Of a stretch of 36,663 nt of DNA, positions 35,829-36,663 are shown in pieces. The position numbers and the translations under genes were made by a program. Under the pieces are notes generated by a model that saw nothing but the letters and a program-made list of their open reading frames with translations, was not told where the DNA came from and did no database searches. This DNA is from CAADGU01 sp964581605. GTDB lineage: Bacteria; Chloroflexota; Anaerolineae; Promineifilales; Promineifilaceae. Every line of letters starts with the position of its first letter. Position 1 is the stretch's first letter. Location: positions 1 through 36,663 of the forward strand of contig CAZOPF010000054.1 in the NCBI GenBank assembly GCA_964581605.1, read 5' to 3'.

Positions 35829-36259
35829 GTAGGGGCGTATGGCCCAGCAATTCGAAAATATGAAATCAATGAACTGTCGGGGCGGGACGGCGGGGGTTGA
35901 ACTGGCTCTGATAGCGGCCCTTTTGCCCGCGCCGTCTCGCCCCATGTGGCCGCAAAACGGGGTGAGACAGGCGGGAACTACTTCCTTTGTGCAAAACCAA
36001 AACGTGGCCCGCCTGTCCCACCCCTACGGTTTAGACCATATTTCGAATGGCTGGCGTATGGCCAGCAATTCTCATTCTGCCGCCATTGCCTATGAATGAA
36101 TTCATAGGCTGATACAAAAAACGTGCTAAAGCACGTTATCAGAGCCACCCCCAACGCGCTTTAGCGCGTTTACGCCTGGCAGACACCGATTTCAATCGGT
36201 GGCGATGGTAGCAAACAGTTCAGACTGAGAATTGCTGGCGTATGGCCATACGCCCCTAC
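35829..36259. repeat. Composite palindromic element region
   Basis: No gene is seen in this 430-bp stretch. It begins GTAGGGGCGTATGGCC-CAGCAATTC and ends with the inverse (GAATTGCTGG-CGTATGGCC-ATACGCCCCTAC). A third copy, GGCGTATGGCCAGCAATTC, is inside (about 36052-36070). Within are GTCTCGCCCC/GGGGTGAGAC and AGGCGGG/CCCGCCT stems (about 35934-36030), then GCCTATGAATGAATTCATAGGC (36088-36109), AACGTGCTAAAGCACGTT (36120-36137), AACGCGCTTTAGCGCGTT (36153-36170) and ACCGATTTCAATCGGT (36185-36200). It looks like several non-coding elements nested together, ending exactly on the queA stop codon. Confidence 0.85.
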
Positions 36260-36663
36260 GGCAGAATCAAATGCAGGTCGCCAAATTCGTGCCAGAGGTA
36301 ATGGTGGGCGAGAGCTTGCTGGTAGGTGTGGTGCAGATGGGCACGGCCGCACAACGTTTCCAGCATGGCTAAATGGGTGGCTTCCGGCTCGTGCAGGCCG
36401 GTGAGCAGGCCATTCACGGCGCGGATGCCGCGTTGAGGGGTGATGATCACATCGGTCCAGCCTGTGCCTGCGTGGGTGAGACCTTCACTGTCGGTGACGG
36501 TTTCCAGAGCGCGGATGACGGTGGTGCCCACGGCGATGAGGCGTTTACCCTGTTGCCGCGCCTGGTTCACGGCCGTCGCCGTCACTGCTGGTACGCGATA
36601 ATACTCCTCATACGGCCGTTCGTGTTCCTCCACGCTGGCCACACCGGTATGCAAAATCAGCGG
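36256..36663 (-). CDS. queA: QueA-like S-adenosylmethionine:tRNA ribosyltransferase-isomerase, partial
   Basis: Only the C-terminal 135 residues lie in the window; the 5' part runs off the right edge. PLILHTGVAS, EEYYRVPAVTATAVNQAR, IAVGTTVIRALETV, GWTDVIITPQRGIRAVNGLLTGLHEP and YLWHEFGDLHLILP match the QueA family, and the short spacing after HTGVAS is like the actinobacterial QueA variants rather than E. coli QueA. QueA moves the ribosyl part of SAM onto preQ1 in tRNA to make epoxyqueuosine. The variant type may act on a different substrate. The stop TAG is the first three bases of a TAGGGGCG repeat end. Confidence 0.9.
   Translation of the reverse strand, partial: PLILHTGVASVEEHERPYEEYYRVPAVTATAVNQARQQGKRLIAVGTTVIRALETVTDSEGLTHAGTGWTDVIITPQRGIRAVNGLLTGLHEPEATHLAMLETLCGRAHLHHTYQQALAHHYLWHEFGDLHLILP

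Overview
The window looks like a scaffold piece from an uncultured, free-living, moderately GC-rich bacterium, most likely a Chloroflexota member of the Anaerolineae/Ardenticatenia type. This is inferred from gene content: Thr/Pro-rich (TPTP-style) extracellular linkers, DUF4012 and SH3 surface proteins, a serine T-box leader, an actinobacterial-style QueA variant and a YgeW/YgeY/xanthine-dehydrogenase cluster. No rRNA, tRNA, phage, transposase or CRISPR array was seen. A 100-N assembly gap lies at 21750-21849.

Layout. 125-7902 (minus strand) is a cell-envelope block: MFS transporter, SH3 surface protein, DUF4012 protein, family-2 glycosyltransferase, flippase-like integral membrane protein and an L,D-transpeptidase with a clear terminator. 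8148-11783 (plus) holds a DUF554 membrane protein, a McrB-type AAA+ ATPase with no McrC beside it, and a renalase-like FAD oxidoreductase. 11925-14142 (minus) holds RarD and an Ig-like lipoprotein. 14539-21366 (plus) is a second envelope block: coiled-coil membrane protein, TPR/lytic transglycosylase lipoprotein, a large unknown membrane protein and a polysaccharide-type flippase. 21392-24358 (plus) holds a promoter, a serine T-box riboswitch, serS and a Gfo/Idh/MocA oxidoreductase. 24427-26562 holds DinB, a COG3910-type ATPase and NadD. 26555-35696 (minus) resembles the ygeW-ygeY-xdh purine/amino-acid catabolic clusters: threonine-synthase-like enzyme, YgeW carbamoyltransferase, Nudix remnant, YgeY hydrolase, XdhA and a fused FAD/2Fe-2S subunit. 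It is interrupted by a Uma2 gene and a UPF0175/DUF3368 toxin-antitoxin pair. A partial QueA-like gene leaves the right edge.

Two features run across the whole window. First, the palindrome ACGGCCGT occurs about 95 times by hand count, in all reading frames, on genes of both strands and between genes. Its density recalls the cyanobacterial HIP1 octamer. Second, several families of short tandem-repeat or palindromic elements sit between genes and also inside coding sequences in frame. The clearest cases are a 70-bp near-perfect palindrome inside the threonine synthase gene and a purine/pyrimidine palindrome inside xdhA that has a sibling at the end of another gene. These are the strongest candidates for something not yet described.
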